Positions 48,433-58,089 of a stretch of DNA of 64,000 nucleotides are shown piece after piece. The number at the start of each line of letters is the position of its first letter. The first letter of the stretch is position 1. The DNA lies in the IMG/VR virus record IMGVR_UViG_3300042260_000232, positions 49,175 through 113,174 of that record; one strand, 5' to 3'. Below the pieces are notes generated by a model. The model ran no database searches, had not been told where the DNA came from, and was given only the letters and a program-made list of their open reading frames with translations. Made by a program: the position numbers and the translations under genes. This DNA is from a virus.

Positions 48433-49808
48433 TGGCAACACAAATACACTTTTACGATTCGCAAGTTCGTCGCTACCTTCTTCAGTTTATTCGTATGTTT
48501 TCTGGTTTCACTGTGAAAACGGGAAAGACAATGAATGATGGAGTGACAGATTATTACATTCGTGTTCCAGTTCGCTATGGCGATGTTTCTCGCATGGCGG
48601 CGTCTATTGTCAAGAACAATAGCGAAAACATCGTGAACTCAGCACCATTTATAGCATGTTATGTTCAATCTCTTGACCTTGACCGCAATCGTATGCAAGA
48701 CCCTACATATAGAGATACTATTGCAGTGAATGAGAGAAAATATGACGCTGAAAATCACCAATATCTTTCGGTGAAGGGTAATTCATACAACGTAAAAAGA
48801 ATGATGCCAGTTCCGTATTCAATGGTGATGCAAGTTGACATATGGACTTCCAATACCGACCAAAAGCTACAACTGTTTGAACAAATCGGTGTTCTATTCA
48901 ATCCATCCCTTGATATACAAACCATAAATAACCCACTTGATTGGTCCAGTATTACAACTGTTGAGATGACAAATGTAACTTGGACAAGTCGTGCCATTCC
49001 CGCTGGCTTGGAAGACCAAATTGATATTATGACGTTGACGTTTCAAGTTCCGATATGGATCAACCCACCAGCAATCGTATCAAGGCAGAACCTTGTTCGT
49101 AACGTTATAAACAATATGTATATTGAAAATAGTATTTCTGGACTGGACTACGATGGCGATGCGTTTGAGTTCTTTAGTGACTTGAGCAAAGATAGTTGTG
49201 TGGTAGTAACGCCAAACAATTATACGATTGACGTATTTGAAGATAATGGACTAGTTTTTATCAGACCATTGGCAAACGGAAACTATGATGCAAATATAAC
49301 GTGGGCCGAAGTTCTATCAAATTACGGGATATTACACGACAACACCAGTCGCCTAAGATTGAAATGGCATGATGATATTGAGAACTTGGATGAGGATGTT
49401 ATTGGAACATTGTCATCTACAGATTCACCAAACCTTCTTGTTTTCAATGTGGACAGAGATACGTTGCCAGTAAATACTATTGCGGCTGTAAATAAGATTA
49501 TAGACCAGACAACCGCTCGTCCTGGGTTCTACGGATTACCGAACCCTGCGTTGGGACAAAGATACTTGTGCGCTGGTGATAGCGTTGGACCCGATTCAGT
49601 ATGGGGAATAACGGTTGAAACCAACGACATAATAGAATACAATGGAAGTGAATGGGTGGTAAGTTTTGATGCCTCTACATTTACTGGAACTGTATTTGTA
49701 ACTAACACCTTTACCTTACAACAGTTGAAATTTGTTGATGGTGAATGGCAAGACACCTTCTTGGGTATTTACGAGAGTGGATACTGGAGACTTGAACTAT
49801 TGGAATAA
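48432..49808 (+). CDS. 15: Tail completion / proximal sheath stabiliser, gp15
   Basis: A 458-residue protein. The N-terminal YDSQVRRYLLQFIRMFSGF, the RVPVRYGDVSRMAA and PFIACYVQSLDLDRNRMQDP segments, and the WINPPAIVSRQNLV region are characteristic of gp15, which caps the tail and joins it to the neck. It is longer than T4 gp15 (272 residues) because of a C-terminal extension from about residue 260. That extension contains a Trp-module (NDIIEYNGSEWVVSF) and ends in GYWRLELLE. Confidence 0.9.
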   Translation: MATQIHFYDSQVRRYLLQFIRMFSGFTVKTGKTMNDGVTDYYIRVPVRYGDVSRMAASIVKNNSENIVNSAPFIACYVQSLDLDRNRMQDPTYRDTIAVNERKYDAENHQYLSVKGNSYNVKRMMPVPYSMVMQVDIWTSNTDQKLQLFEQIGVLFNPSLDIQTINNPLDWSSITTVEMTNVTWTSRAIPAGLEDQIDIMTLTFQVPIWINPPAIVSRQNLVRNVINNMYIENSISGLDYDGDAFEFFSDLSKDSCVVVTPNNYTIDVFEDNGLVFIRPLANGNYDANITWAEVLSNYGILHDNTSRLRLKWHDDIENLDEDVIGTLSSTDSPNLLVFNVDRDTLPVNTIAAVNKIIDQTTARPGFYGLPNPALGQRYLCAGDSVGPDSVWGITVETNDIIEYNGSEWVVSFDASTFTGTVFVTNTFTLQQLKFVDGEWQDTFLGIYESGYWRLELLE

Positions 49809-49811
49809 TGA

Positions 49812-50237
49812 ATGCTAAAAGCTGCGGGCGCTTGTATCGTCGCCAAAGATACTAAAAGAATACTACTCCAACAACGCTCATTGGACAGTAGTTATCCACG
49901 AACTTGGGGGTTCTGGGGCGGAAAAGTAGAACCAAAAGAAAACGTATCTCAGGGTATGTTGAGAGAAGTTGGTGAAGAAGTCGGCGTTGATATATTAGAT
50001 TATATTCACAAGATATACCCATACGACCAATATCATTCTCGTGATTCAGAATTTAGCTATTACACGTTTATCGTAGTTGTTCAAAATGAATTTATCCCCA
50101 ATATAAATGAAGAAACTGGAGGGTATGCTTGGGTAAATGTAAATTATCTACCAAAGCCTCTGCATCCGGGTGCTAAAAGAACACTTTTCAAAAAAAATAA
50201 ACTATCAGACCTAAAAGATATAATATCCAATCTTTAG
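49812..50237 (+). CDS. NUDIX hydrolase
   Basis: A 141-residue protein. The complete Nudix box runs from residue 36 to 59 (GGKVEPKE, then REVGEEVGV), with all catalytic Glu present. It would hydrolyse a nucleoside diphosphate linked to another group: a damaged nucleotide, a nucleotide sugar or an mRNA cap. The N-terminus (AAGACIVAKDTKRILLQQRS) resembles MutT or ADP-ribose-type enzymes. The start is three bases after the gene 15 stop, so it is late and translationally coupled. Confidence 0.88.
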   Translation: MLKAAGACIVAKDTKRILLQQRSLDSSYPRTWGFWGGKVEPKENVSQGMLREVGEEVGVDILDYIHKIYPYDQYHSRDSEFSYYTFIVVVQNEFIPNINEETGGYAWVNVNYLPKPLHPGAKRTLFKKNKLSDLKDIISNL

Positions 50238-50263
50238 AGACAAACTCAGAAGGTAAATACAGT

Positions 50264-50968
50264 ATGGCTAAAGATATTATAGATTTCAAAACAGAAAAGT
50301 TCATGTATGAGTGTAGAGAGTTCCTAAAGACTGGGAACGTCTCCGATGACCTACGTTCTGCGATCTATAATTCTACACCAGCCGAAATGGAATCTTTTAG
50401 AATAAAGTTGTCGGAAGAAAATAGAAGAATTTTTGATATCGCAATAAATGAAATAGCAAAAATTACTGAAACCGACATAATAAAATTCAAGCAAAAAGTA
50501 AATTTACTATGTCAAAATTTACTAGACACATTGGAAACTAATAATGATACATATTCAATACCAGAAATAATAAATCGGTATAGAGATACGATAAATCCAA
50601 TCAAGGCTTTGTATTATGATTTACAAGAAATAATATTTCTATATGATGGCAAACCAAAAAACCGTCATCATTTGTTTCTAATTGAATTGTTTCGTGATGA
50701 CCAATATATTGACAAATATATTTTGGCAATTGATAAGGATATAAAACGCCTTGATGATTGCCTGAATAGCATAAACTATTTGAAGTCAGAATATAAAATA
50801 ACTCTCAATAGTAGCTATGCCACAAAAGTAAAAGAGTTGAGAGTGGAAATGGGACAATGGAGAAAACTTATTCTTCGTTTCCCAGAGTGGATAAAAGAAA
50901 ATGCGCCTTCCCCAAAAAAGGAAAGCACATTTGATTTTCTAACTAAATGGTTTAGACGAGATAGATAA
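50264..50968 (+). CDS. Helical hypothetical protein
   Basis: A 234-residue, almost wholly helical and AT-rich protein with no known motif. It contains long charged helices (RRIFDIAINEIAKITETDII) and a basic C-terminus (FDFLTKWFRRDR). AGAAGG lies nine bases before the ATG. It ends in a convergent arrangement with the glycosyltransferase gene. It could be a late moron or an assembly factor. Confidence 0.68.
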   Translation: MAKDIIDFKTEKFMYECREFLKTGNVSDDLRSAIYNSTPAEMESFRIKLSEENRRIFDIAINEIAKITETDIIKFKQKVNLLCQNLLDTLETNNDTYSIPEIINRYRDTINPIKALYYDLQEIIFLYDGKPKNRHHLFLIELFRDDQYIDKYILAIDKDIKRLDDCLNSINYLKSEYKITLNSSYATKVKELRVEMGQWRKLILRFPEWIKENAPSPKKESTFDFLTKWFRRDR

Positions 50969-50989
50969 CGAGTGCATTACTGCACTCGT
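50968..50989. terminator. Bidirectional terminator between convergent genes
   Basis: Stem ACGAGTGCA / TGCACTCGT with a four-base loop. An alternative outer stem, TTTAGACGAG / CTCGTCTAAA, surrounds it. It lies across both stop codons. Confidence 0.7.
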
Positions 50990-53900
50990 CTAAAATGATA
51001 ATCTCCATCTACGTCAGTATAGCAGAACCGTGATACGAGTTCAAACCCATTTTCCCGCATGAAGTCTATAACTTCTTCAACCTTTGGTGCACCCTCGTTG
51101 TAATTCACATGCTGTGCCTCAAGGATTACATCCTTGGCATTTGCCAGACATTCTTTACCACCACGTAGGATATCTAGTTCTGCGCCCTGAACATCAATCT
51201 TAATCAAGTCAGGCTTTGGCAGTTTAGCAGTGACCGTATCAAGCGTCAAGGTAATACGTTGCGTTGCATGGCTTTCGTCATAAAATGGTGTGTTTTCTTT
51301 GTAATACGAATTGCCACCTGGGTTTTGTGGGTCTTCATAAAATTTAATCAACTTTCCATCTTCATCGGACAAGACGCCAAGATAATATGGATGACCAGAT
51401 GCCGCCAAGAACTCACGGGTCGTTTCAGTTGCATCAGCTAAGAAATATTCAGCATTTGGCCAAACTTCCTTTGCTTTTTTAGTCCAATGAAGCAAACTTG
51501 CTCCAATATCATAAATCACTTTTGGTTGGATGCCCATATTTTTTAGATATTCTGCGTGTGGGGCAGGAAGCAAGTCGATTTCTGCAATTGTCTGAACGTG
51601 GGTTTTTTGAGGTGCTGCTGGTTTTGGAAATTCTCCAACTTTGAACTTTGTATTGCCAATATGATCACAAATGATGGAAGTATCGGCATATAGTTCATAC
51701 CCAAGACTTCTGGCCTTTGCACAGAAGTAAATATCTTCTGACACTGTGTGCTTATGGTCTATTGCTGATTTATAGACAAAGTGTGGATATTCCATGTTTC
51801 GGAAAACTTCGCCTTTGATAAGAGCACACCCAAATCCACATCCAGCAATCTGAACCAATCCCCTGCCTTGGATTTCTTCGTATGGGATATTTACTGTGCC
51901 ACCCATCCCGCTGTCTTTATATACTTCTAACGTATGAGTATTTGGTATACGCTGAATGTATAACCCAGATACCAATGGGTTATCGGCGTTTAGCATTTTA
52001 CGAAGTGAATCTCTTGGTAGGACAATATCCGAATCAACAGAGAATAGATAATCGTAATTTTTAGCCCAATCAGCAATAAGGTTGCGGATTTGGTCTACTT
52101 GGTATCCGTAGAAGAATTGAAGTTCTGTCGTGTATCCATCTGGAACATCTAAATCATATATGGATTTCATTGTTTCAGTCTCAACGTATTTGTTGGTTGG
52201 AACTGCGATAAGGATAGATTTTGTTTTCATCGTTTGCTTTTCTGTTGACAATGAGGCGTTAGCATTTTGTTCTGCACCTCGTATTTTGTAATCATTCAAT
52301 GGGTTTACATCATTATAGTTCACCATGATTTCTTTGACCGCATAAGGATATGACGCCCGTTCAATTAGTTCATAGAATAGTGGATTGTCTGCGCCAGCCT
52401 TCATCCAATCTCCATTTACTCTGAACACATCGCTGTCCAATGTTTCAAGTAACGAACCTCTAAATGTCCGAAGATGCGTGTATGGTATCCCCCAATTGAA
52501 CTTATGATTGCGATACTCTTTTTTGAGTATTACATCTTTGGGATAGTCTTGTGCTATCAATGGTATATTGTCAGCCAAACTCCACATAGAGCCGTATGTA
52601 AAATCGTAACCATCAAAATATAAGTCGTTATAATAATGGAATATTGTGTTGTTGTTTACCAGCCAATCATCGCCATCCAGCATCATAACAATATCGTCAT
52701 TCTCAACATACAAACTAAACGCTTTGAGTTGATTTGCAATCGCTCCAACGTTCTTTTTATTTTTTAGAACTTTGAACTTGTCTTGTATGTCCAGCGGAAG
52801 TTTACTTACCGTTTTAGTTGCAATATCATACGAATTATCGTCGGATGCATCGTCAATCAGAACATGAATATAGTTATCGTATGATTGTTGCGCTACACTC
52901 AGAATATGATTTTCGATATAATTCTCTGCGTTCCAGAACGGAGAAACGACAACAATACGGCGTTGTTTTCCACTGCTACGATACTCAGTAATTTGTTCGG
53001 CGTTTGTAAATCTACGGCCAAATACACGAGCCACTTTATCATTTATGCGAGACACCGCCTCATATTCGTAAACTGGAAGTGGAACGTTCAGCTTTTTATA
53101 AAGGTGCTGCTTCCATTGAAGTGCTACCGTATCCCATCCTGCGATATCTACAACAACATCACAATAGTTCTGTTTTTGTTGGTGCAAGTATGTATTGTTG
53201 TATGCCCGTATTACTGTCTGAACAAACTTTTGTGCCTGAGATTGAGCATCAATATGGGGATACAATCCATTCGGAACGGCTGGATAATCTATCTTATAAC
53301 ATGCCATGTCAATGGCAGTTTCTTCTAACGCACCAAAATTTCCAGTGATAATTGGAGTTTTATATAAAAGTGATTCAAGAGATGAAATGCCAAATGTTTC
53401 TGGGAAGTCTGGCGGATAAAGCATGAAACTTGCATCTGCAAGTATTTCAGCGATTTCTTGTTGGCTGATGACGCCAGTAAATTTGACATCCATGTCCAGA
53501 ATGTATTGACTCTTCATCAACTCTCTTACTGTTTTTTCTTGTTCGTCTGGTTCCGCGCCTTCACGAAAACGATAGAACCCACCAATACAAGTCAGTTTTG
53601 CGGTTGGAATATTTCTCTTTACTTCTGGCCAAATATTACGAAGAAGCGGAAGCAGTCCTTTTGTGGCAGATGCGTTATATACAAAATGGTTTCTATCTTT
53701 CTTTGAAAGGTCAACTTCATCTATATGTTTCACTGCGCCATTTCGTGTTTGCCAAACATATTTCTTCAACACCTCAAACATTCGTTTTGGGCCGTGAGCG
53801 CATGTGGTCACATATGAAGTATGCCAATCTGATAGAGTAAATAACTCATTTATCACACCAGAGGTAAGCATGTTTTCAATATGCTCATCACCTTGGCAGA

Positions 53901-54240
53901 ACGTATCGTGCATCCACAAAACTTTGTGTTTAGCATCATTTGCCATTTTTGCATACTGGTGTCCCATGAAAAATGGGAACACTGAACGAGAAGATATGAA
54001 TACGTCATATGAAGGATGCGAACCTTTATATTCGGTATGGTCTATATGCCTTACTCCATCATAAGTTCCAGATGAAGATTTACTATCATTACAGTTATTA
54101 TACACATCAACTTGAAATCCAAGTTTTACAAGTTCTTTAGAAATAAGAATGACGGCAGACTCGCTGCCGCCCAACCCTTGTTTAGAAAGGGTTGTGCCAT
54201 CATAGCACAACCCCAATAAATCAACTATGGCAATTTTCAT
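50977..54240 (-). CDS. Four-domain glycosyltransferase/methyltransferase fusion
   Basis: A 1087-residue protein. Domain 1 (1-400) is a GT-B (GT4-like) glycosyltransferase with GGSESAV near 24 and PETFGISSLESLLYKTPIIT at 280-299. Domain 2 (425-660) is GT2-like (VVVSPFWNAENYI, LIDDASDD, metal site LDGDD at 521-525). Domain 3 (672-870) is a second GT-A-like unit with VDSDIV at 735-740. Domain 4 (890-1087) is FkbM-type methyltransferase with YDIGAS and IKIDVQGAELDIL. It could build and cap a glycan on a virion protein, DNA base or host surface polymer. It has a perfect consensus early-type promoter although it lies among late genes. Confidence 0.88.
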   Translation of the reverse strand: MKIAIVDLLGLCYDGTTLSKQGLGGSESAVILISKELVKLGFQVDVYNNCNDSKSSSGTYDGVRHIDHTEYKGSHPSYDVFISSRSVFPFFMGHQYAKMANDAKHKVLWMHDTFCQGDEHIENMLTSGVINELFTLSDWHTSYVTTCAHGPKRMFEVLKKYVWQTRNGAVKHIDEVDLSKKDRNHFVYNASATKGLLPLLRNIWPEVKRNIPTAKLTCIGGFYRFREGAEPDEQEKTVRELMKSQYILDMDVKFTGVISQQEIAEILADASFMLYPPDFPETFGISSLESLLYKTPIITGNFGALEETAIDMACYKIDYPAVPNGLYPHIDAQSQAQKFVQTVIRAYNNTYLHQQKQNYCDVVVDIAGWDTVALQWKQHLYKKLNVPLPVYEYEAVSRINDKVARVFGRRFTNAEQITEYRSSGKQRRIVVVSPFWNAENYIENHILSVAQQSYDNYIHVLIDDASDDNSYDIATKTVSKLPLDIQDKFKVLKNKKNVGAIANQLKAFSLYVENDDIVMMLDGDDWLVNNNTIFHYYNDLYFDGYDFTYGSMWSLADNIPLIAQDYPKDVILKKEYRNHKFNWGIPYTHLRTFRGSLLETLDSDVFRVNGDWMKAGADNPLFYELIERASYPYAVKEIMVNYNDVNPLNDYKIRGAEQNANASLSTEKQTMKTKSILIAVPTNKYVETETMKSIYDLDVPDGYTTELQFFYGYQVDQIRNLIADWAKNYDYLFSVDSDIVLPRDSLRKMLNADNPLVSGLYIQRIPNTHTLEVYKDSGMGGTVNIPYEEIQGRGLVQIAGCGFGCALIKGEVFRNMEYPHFVYKSAIDHKHTVSEDIYFCAKARSLGYELYADTSIICDHIGNTKFKVGEFPKPAAPQKTHVQTIAEIDLLPAPHAEYLKNMGIQPKVIYDIGASLLHWTKKAKEVWPNAEYFLADATETTREFLAASGHPYYLGVLSDEDGKLIKFYEDPQNPGGNSYYKENTPFYDESHATQRITLTLDTVTAKLPKPDLIKIDVQGAELDILRGGKECLANAKDVILEAQHVNYNEGAPKVEEVIDFMRENGFELVSRFCYTDVDGDYHFRRVQ

Positions 54241-54263
54241 AGATTACACCTCATTTTTCATAT

Positions 54264-54292
54264 ATTATATATGAAAAAATATTGGGTGTCAA
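54264..54292 (-). promoter_or_regulatory. Full consensus sigma70 promoter for the glycosyltransferase fusion
   Basis: TTGACA, 17 bases, TATAAT: both hexamers exact. It directly follows the stop of the upstream fibre gene; GAGGTG then precedes the ATG. Confidence 0.85.
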
Positions 54293-54913
54293 TCACTTTC
54301 CTACTTTTACTTCAACGTATCCTGCTTCGTCGCCAATTTTGTCTTCAATAGCTATGCCGATATATGCAGTCATTCGTGGGTCTGCGTCTTGGTCGTTCCA
54401 AGTTACAGCATGTCCGACAACATCAGATGCAACAAGAATGTCACCCTTTTTTACTTTCCCAATTACTTTACACGGAACTCGCCCCTGAAGTGCTATATAT
54501 GGGTGTGTCGAATCATTACCAGCAGTATCATTCATGCATAGAGCAGGATTTTCAGAAATGACGCCAGCAATTCCAGTTTGTGCAAGTTTCGATGATGCGG
54601 TGACTTCTTTACTTCCACCAAATACCATTACGGTTCCATACGTGTATTCTGAATCGGCTGCATATCTTTCTGCCAAGTCAGCGTATCTTGCACGGTATGC
54701 AGTTCCATAAATGTCACCAAACTGGTTAGTCAGAGAACCAATATCCGAAGTCGCATTTGAGGTCGGGAGAATATCCCCCGATACCGTAACGTTTGCAAAG
54801 TTACCATTTGTTTGAATGTTCCACGATGAACCATTCCAAACCCAAGTGGTGCCAGTTGTAGCATACACATACGTTTGCCCTACTGTTGGACTCGCTGGAA
54901 AATTCAATGCCAT
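54293..54913 (-). CDS. Tail fibre protein with Peptidase_G2-like C-terminal domain
   Basis: A 206-residue protein. The N-terminal SPTVGQTYVYATTGTTWVWN forms the Trp-module, with SSW following. The C-terminal domain has ARYADLAERYAADSEYTYGT and runs to VEVKVGK, the pattern of the intramolecular-chaperone/auto-processing (Peptidase_G2-like) domains found at the ends of phage fibres. It may be a short fibre tip or whisker-like appendage. GGAG precedes the ATG and a late box lies upstream. Confidence 0.75.
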   Translation of the reverse strand: MALNFPASPTVGQTYVYATTGTTWVWNGSSWNIQTNGNFANVTVSGDILPTSNATSDIGSLTNQFGDIYGTAYRARYADLAERYAADSEYTYGTVMVFGGSKEVTASSKLAQTGIAGVISENPALCMNDTAGNDSTHPYIALQGRVPCKVIGKVKKGDILVASDVVGHAVTWNDQDADPRMTAYIGIAIEDKIGDEAGYVEVKVGK

Positions 54914-54936
54914 TATTATCTCCTAATTATATACAC

Positions 54937-54944
54937 TATTTATG
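54937..54944 (-). promoter_or_regulatory. Late promoter box CATAAATA
   Basis: 24 bases before the fibre ATG. Confidence 0.68.
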
Positions 54945-54961
54945 CAATAAAACTTTTAGTG

Positions 54962-55552
54962 TTACCACCATTTGTCATCATTGAAATCCTCTGGGATTGT
55001 TTCCATATCTTTCAATGTTCTTGCGGCAAAAATATGCACTCTTTCCCATTCAGCCGCAGTTTTTGCAAAATCAATGACTGTCTGCGCATCCATAAATACG
55101 ACACTGTTGTCTTGTGCGATCCATCCGAATGGCTGTGTTGAAGCCCACATATAGTCATTTGGTTGTGCTCCGTTTAGCATTGCCATAAATGCCAATTGCG
55201 CAGCAGCAGAAATACGCTTTTGGTCTTCTGGACGGCTGTCATACTTTATTTCATTGAACACAAAACCAGACTGGATTCTGCGGTCGCGTTCAGCATTTAT
55301 CAAGTTTCTTCGTATGTTGCTTTCTGATTGAAGTTCTGCTATAGTTTTGTCTCTTACTATCCATTCTGTTCCTACCCACTCCACTACCTGAGTTGATAGC
55401 GAAGTTGGTTGGTCAGGAGCTAAAATATATCCAGCCGCCGATATTTCTTCGTCCGTAAAAGTAGAAGGGTCAGTTCTTGACATTCCGTTTGATAGTCGTA
55501 TTCTAAACGGCAACTCAGATGGATACGAACCATTTTTTGTATAAAGTTTCAT
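54962..55552 (-). CDS. Tail fibre assembly-type protein (DUF4376-like)
   Basis: A 196-residue protein. The N-terminal half has VVEWVGTEWIVRDKTIAELQ. The C-terminal half has ERDRRIQSGFVFNEIKYDS, then RISAAAQLAFMAM, the pattern of DUF4376-type proteins that accompany tail fibres as chaperones or caps. ATG at 55552 follows AGGAGA. It lies just downstream of two adhesin genes, consistent with helping one of them fold. Confidence 0.75.
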   Translation of the reverse strand: MKLYTKNGSYPSELPFRIRLSNGMSRTDPSTFTDEEISAAGYILAPDQPTSLSTQVVEWVGTEWIVRDKTIAELQSESNIRRNLINAERDRRIQSGFVFNEIKYDSRPEDQKRISAAAQLAFMAMLNGAQPNDYMWASTQPFGWIAQDNSVVFMDAQTVIDFAKTAAEWERVHIFAARTLKDMETIPEDFNDDKWW

Positions 55553-55563
55553 TTTGTCTCCTG

Positions 55564-56181
55564 TTAGCTTATCTTGTAGGCTTGCCAGCCATCCCACCAT
55601 ATGTTGATTCCAACGCCACCAGCGTGTGTTCCATCAAGACGAGATTGTAAAAAAGCAACCTGTGGTTGGTCCATTGTTATTGTGTGGGAAAACTCACTCC
55701 ATGTAGTTCCTATGGTTATCGTTTTAGCGACTATAGGTAGGTTTATTCCGCCTGTTCCAGCACCAGCCCAAATACCAGATGAGTTTGCACCAAATATATA
55801 AATCTCGCCAGTAGTGGCCACGCTTGCTTTTGCAAGCACTCTTATTTCCCAAGTTTCTCCATTTATAGCGGGTGTTATATTAGATGCTAAAGTGTTATAC
55901 TTGGCGTTGTGTGGGTCTGCACCAGTTATTGCCATCTTCAGTGGAATTCCACCATACGGCGAATCAGTAACAGTAGTATCGCTACTCAACGTGCAAGCGT
56001 TTGCAGTAGTTGAGGTCCAAGCAAAAATGTTGAGGGTGTTTGGAAACTTGTTTGCTGTGTTCAACCATTGTAATGGCCAGTTGTTTCCGAGTCTTGCATT
56101 ATATTGTTCATTTCGTTTCCATAATCCACTACCGACCGTTGTAGTAGAAGTGTTTGGTTTTCCTATTATATTACCGCCCAT
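55564..56181 (-). CDS. Tail fibre/adhesin with beta-sandwich domain
   Basis: A 205-residue protein. The short N-terminal adaptor (GGNIIGKPNTSTTTVGSGLW) resembles fibre-docking segments. It is followed by a jelly-roll domain of carbohydrate-binding type (GETWEIRVLAKASVATTGEI, then WSEFSHTITM) ending WWDGWQAYKIS. The start shares a base with the upstream stop (TAATG). Receptor or glycan binding is inferred from the fold pattern. Confidence 0.7.
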   Translation of the reverse strand: MGGNIIGKPNTSTTTVGSGLWKRNEQYNARLGNNWPLQWLNTANKFPNTLNIFAWTSTTANACTLSSDTTVTDSPYGGIPLKMAITGADPHNAKYNTLASNITPAINGETWEIRVLAKASVATTGEIYIFGANSSGIWAGAGTGGINLPIVAKTITIGTTWSEFSHTITMDQPQVAFLQSRLDGTHAGGVGINIWWDGWQAYKIS

Positions 56182-57707
56182 TACAAGTTGAACCTTCCTC
56201 TAAACGCATTGAAATTTTGTGTTATTTCTGCATCGGTAATACCACGATTATAATACTGCACTATATACATATTTCCATTGAACCACTCGGCAGTAGCAGA
56301 TATACCAAAAGCAGCAGGGGTAGGCAGTGTTGCAGTGGCAGTAAGTGTCCCTACCAGTGTTCCGTTATTCCACAACGTAAATGTTGTTCCGTTATAACGG
56401 TAAACAAAGTTATCATACTGTCCAGCGTAAACTTGGTTGGCAATGTTCAAGTTTCGCATTACGTTTCCGCTGTCAAATAAGTAGCCATGTAAACTGGCAG
56501 TAGATGCAGAATCATGTCTCAACACTGGACCTTCATTTGGACTACTTCCAAGTGTAAAATATCGTTGCGTACGCTGAGTATTGACTATTCCATTATGTTT
56601 TAGCCATACTGATATAGTAAACCCGCCTCCTGAGAAGTTCAACCCAGCAGAAGTCCCAGCGTATGATGATGAACTGGAAAATACAATTCCCCCGCCAGCA
56701 TCAGTGGTATATGTAGTCGACGTCAAGGTAGCGTTGAAGGATGGGTTTGCTAGATTTGTCCATGTAGTTCCAGAACCTGGGTAACTGTTACTGTCTCCAG
56801 CATCTAACCATAGCTGTAATCCAGATGTCACAGGAGAAGGAACTGGCGATCTCGTTTCAAATGGTGCGTTCAAGTTCCATATTCCGCTATTTTTTCGATT
56901 CAAATAGAGTGGAACACTCGCGGTAGCGGGACGCAACGCAAACACAACAGAGCAATAAGCGTATGAAGTTGAGTTGGTTCCACCAAACGTCCATGCCAGT
57001 GGAGTATAAGTAGCCCCATCTTGGGGGGTCCAATTAGATATTGATCCCATACCAACCGTTCCATCATACGAGTCGTTTCCCACAGCAGTCAAAAAATTTG
57101 ATAGTGAGGTTGCAGTATACGTAACAGCGTTAGCAATGTGACCAGAACCAGCGGCACATATAATAACTGCTCCAGAAGTAGTTGGAGTTACTGCGCCAAA
57201 TGCTGGGATTGCAGTATTCAACACCGCAGCGGTGACAGGAGTAGAATCAATCGGTGTGACACTATCAACATTTCTCCAAACATGAACTGCAATCGCCATA
57301 CCATCAGTTGAAACGCCACTACCCCCTGTTATAGTTGCAGTCGTGTCGGGAGTTGACCCCATACGTTTCCATCCGACTTGTAAGTTTGCATCGTATGTAT
57401 CATTGGCATACAAGGATGCAATCTGAGTATACGTAGATATTCTATATGTCTTACTTGTAACAGCACCAATAGATACTGCAATAATAACTATGTCTCCTGC
57501 GGCGGGCGCAGTTGCTATTCCACCAGTTAGACCTGTTAGAGCAACAGATATGTTTGCAGTTCCGCCTAATGCGGTTGTGGTTGAACCTCCAACATATTGT
57601 ATATTTTGAGTCACAGTTTGGTTTGAGTTTGTATAACTTGTCGTGTTTCCAAACGACATTGGATTTCCAATAACCCCACCGTTGTCAAATACATTGCTAA
57701 TGGTCAT
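56181..57707 (-). CDS. Tail fibre/adhesin with LamG (concanavalin-like) domain
   Basis: A 508-residue, Ser/Thr/Gly-rich protein. Residues of about 20-260 form a repeated beta domain (GDIVIIAVSIGAVTSKTYRI, AVHVWRNVDSVTPID) typical of phage adhesins. Residues of about 290-505 form a laminin-G-like lectin domain (SGLQLWLDAGDSNSYPGSGT, FTISVWLKHNG, FTLWNNGTLVGTL). LamG domains bind sugars, so this is a strong receptor-binding candidate. Coupled by TAATG to both neighbours. Confidence 0.78.
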   Translation of the reverse strand: MTISNVFDNGGVIGNPMSFGNTTSYTNSNQTVTQNIQYVGGSTTTALGGTANISVALTGLTGGIATAPAAGDIVIIAVSIGAVTSKTYRISTYTQIASLYANDTYDANLQVGWKRMGSTPDTTATITGGSGVSTDGMAIAVHVWRNVDSVTPIDSTPVTAAVLNTAIPAFGAVTPTTSGAVIICAAGSGHIANAVTYTATSLSNFLTAVGNDSYDGTVGMGSISNWTPQDGATYTPLAWTFGGTNSTSYAYCSVVFALRPATASVPLYLNRKNSGIWNLNAPFETRSPVPSPVTSGLQLWLDAGDSNSYPGSGTTWTNLANPSFNATLTSTTYTTDAGGGIVFSSSSSYAGTSAGLNFSGGGFTISVWLKHNGIVNTQRTQRYFTLGSSPNEGPVLRHDSASTASLHGYLFDSGNVMRNLNIANQVYAGQYDNFVYRYNGTTFTLWNNGTLVGTLTATATLPTPAAFGISATAEWFNGNMYIVQYYNRGITDAEITQNFNAFRGRFNL

Positions 57708-58066
57708 TAGCTGATTTCCTCATAACTGCAAACTGCTTGAAGAGTGCTGAGTGCGGAGGCTGTTACTCGTATGGTGTCTCCTTCTTCAAGATATATAGTT
57801 GTATCTTTTGATACAATTACCAACGTAGCATCGGCTGGAACTGTAATCGTACTTGCTATTTTGTATTCCACTGCACCTCTAAACACGCTTGCTGTAATAT
57901 CAGCAGAGTTTATGCCGCTGATATTAGAAACAATGAGTGAATTTACTTTCAATACCTTGCCCGATGCTGCACTGTTTGTTACAATGTCAGCAGCCGTAGT
58001 GCTTACGTTAGCAACGGCAGTTTTTCCTGTGATCGTGGTTACGTTTATTATGTTTGGCGCTGCCAT
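57707..58066 (-). CDS. Small virion protein, fibre-associated
   Basis: A 119-residue beta-rich protein beginning PNIINVTTITGKTAVANVST and containing LEEGDTIRVTASALS. Proteins of this type occur singly among fibre genes in T4-like phages and resemble a single beta-sandwich unit, perhaps a decoration or fibre-base protein. AAAGGAG precedes the ATG, and a late box is 24 bases upstream. Confidence 0.72.
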   Translation of the reverse strand: MAAPNIINVTTITGKTAVANVSTTAADIVTNSAASGKVLKVNSLIVSNISGINSADITASVFRGAVEYKIASTITVPADATLVIVSKDTTIYLEEGDTIRVTASALSTLQAVCSYEEIS

Positions 58067-58089
58067 TTACATACTCCTTTTATTTGTTG

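Noticed and set aside
50252-50259. GGTAAATA before the 234-residue plus-strand gene
   Set aside because: It is four bases from the ATG; AGAAGG there works better as a ribosome binding site than the box does as a promoter.
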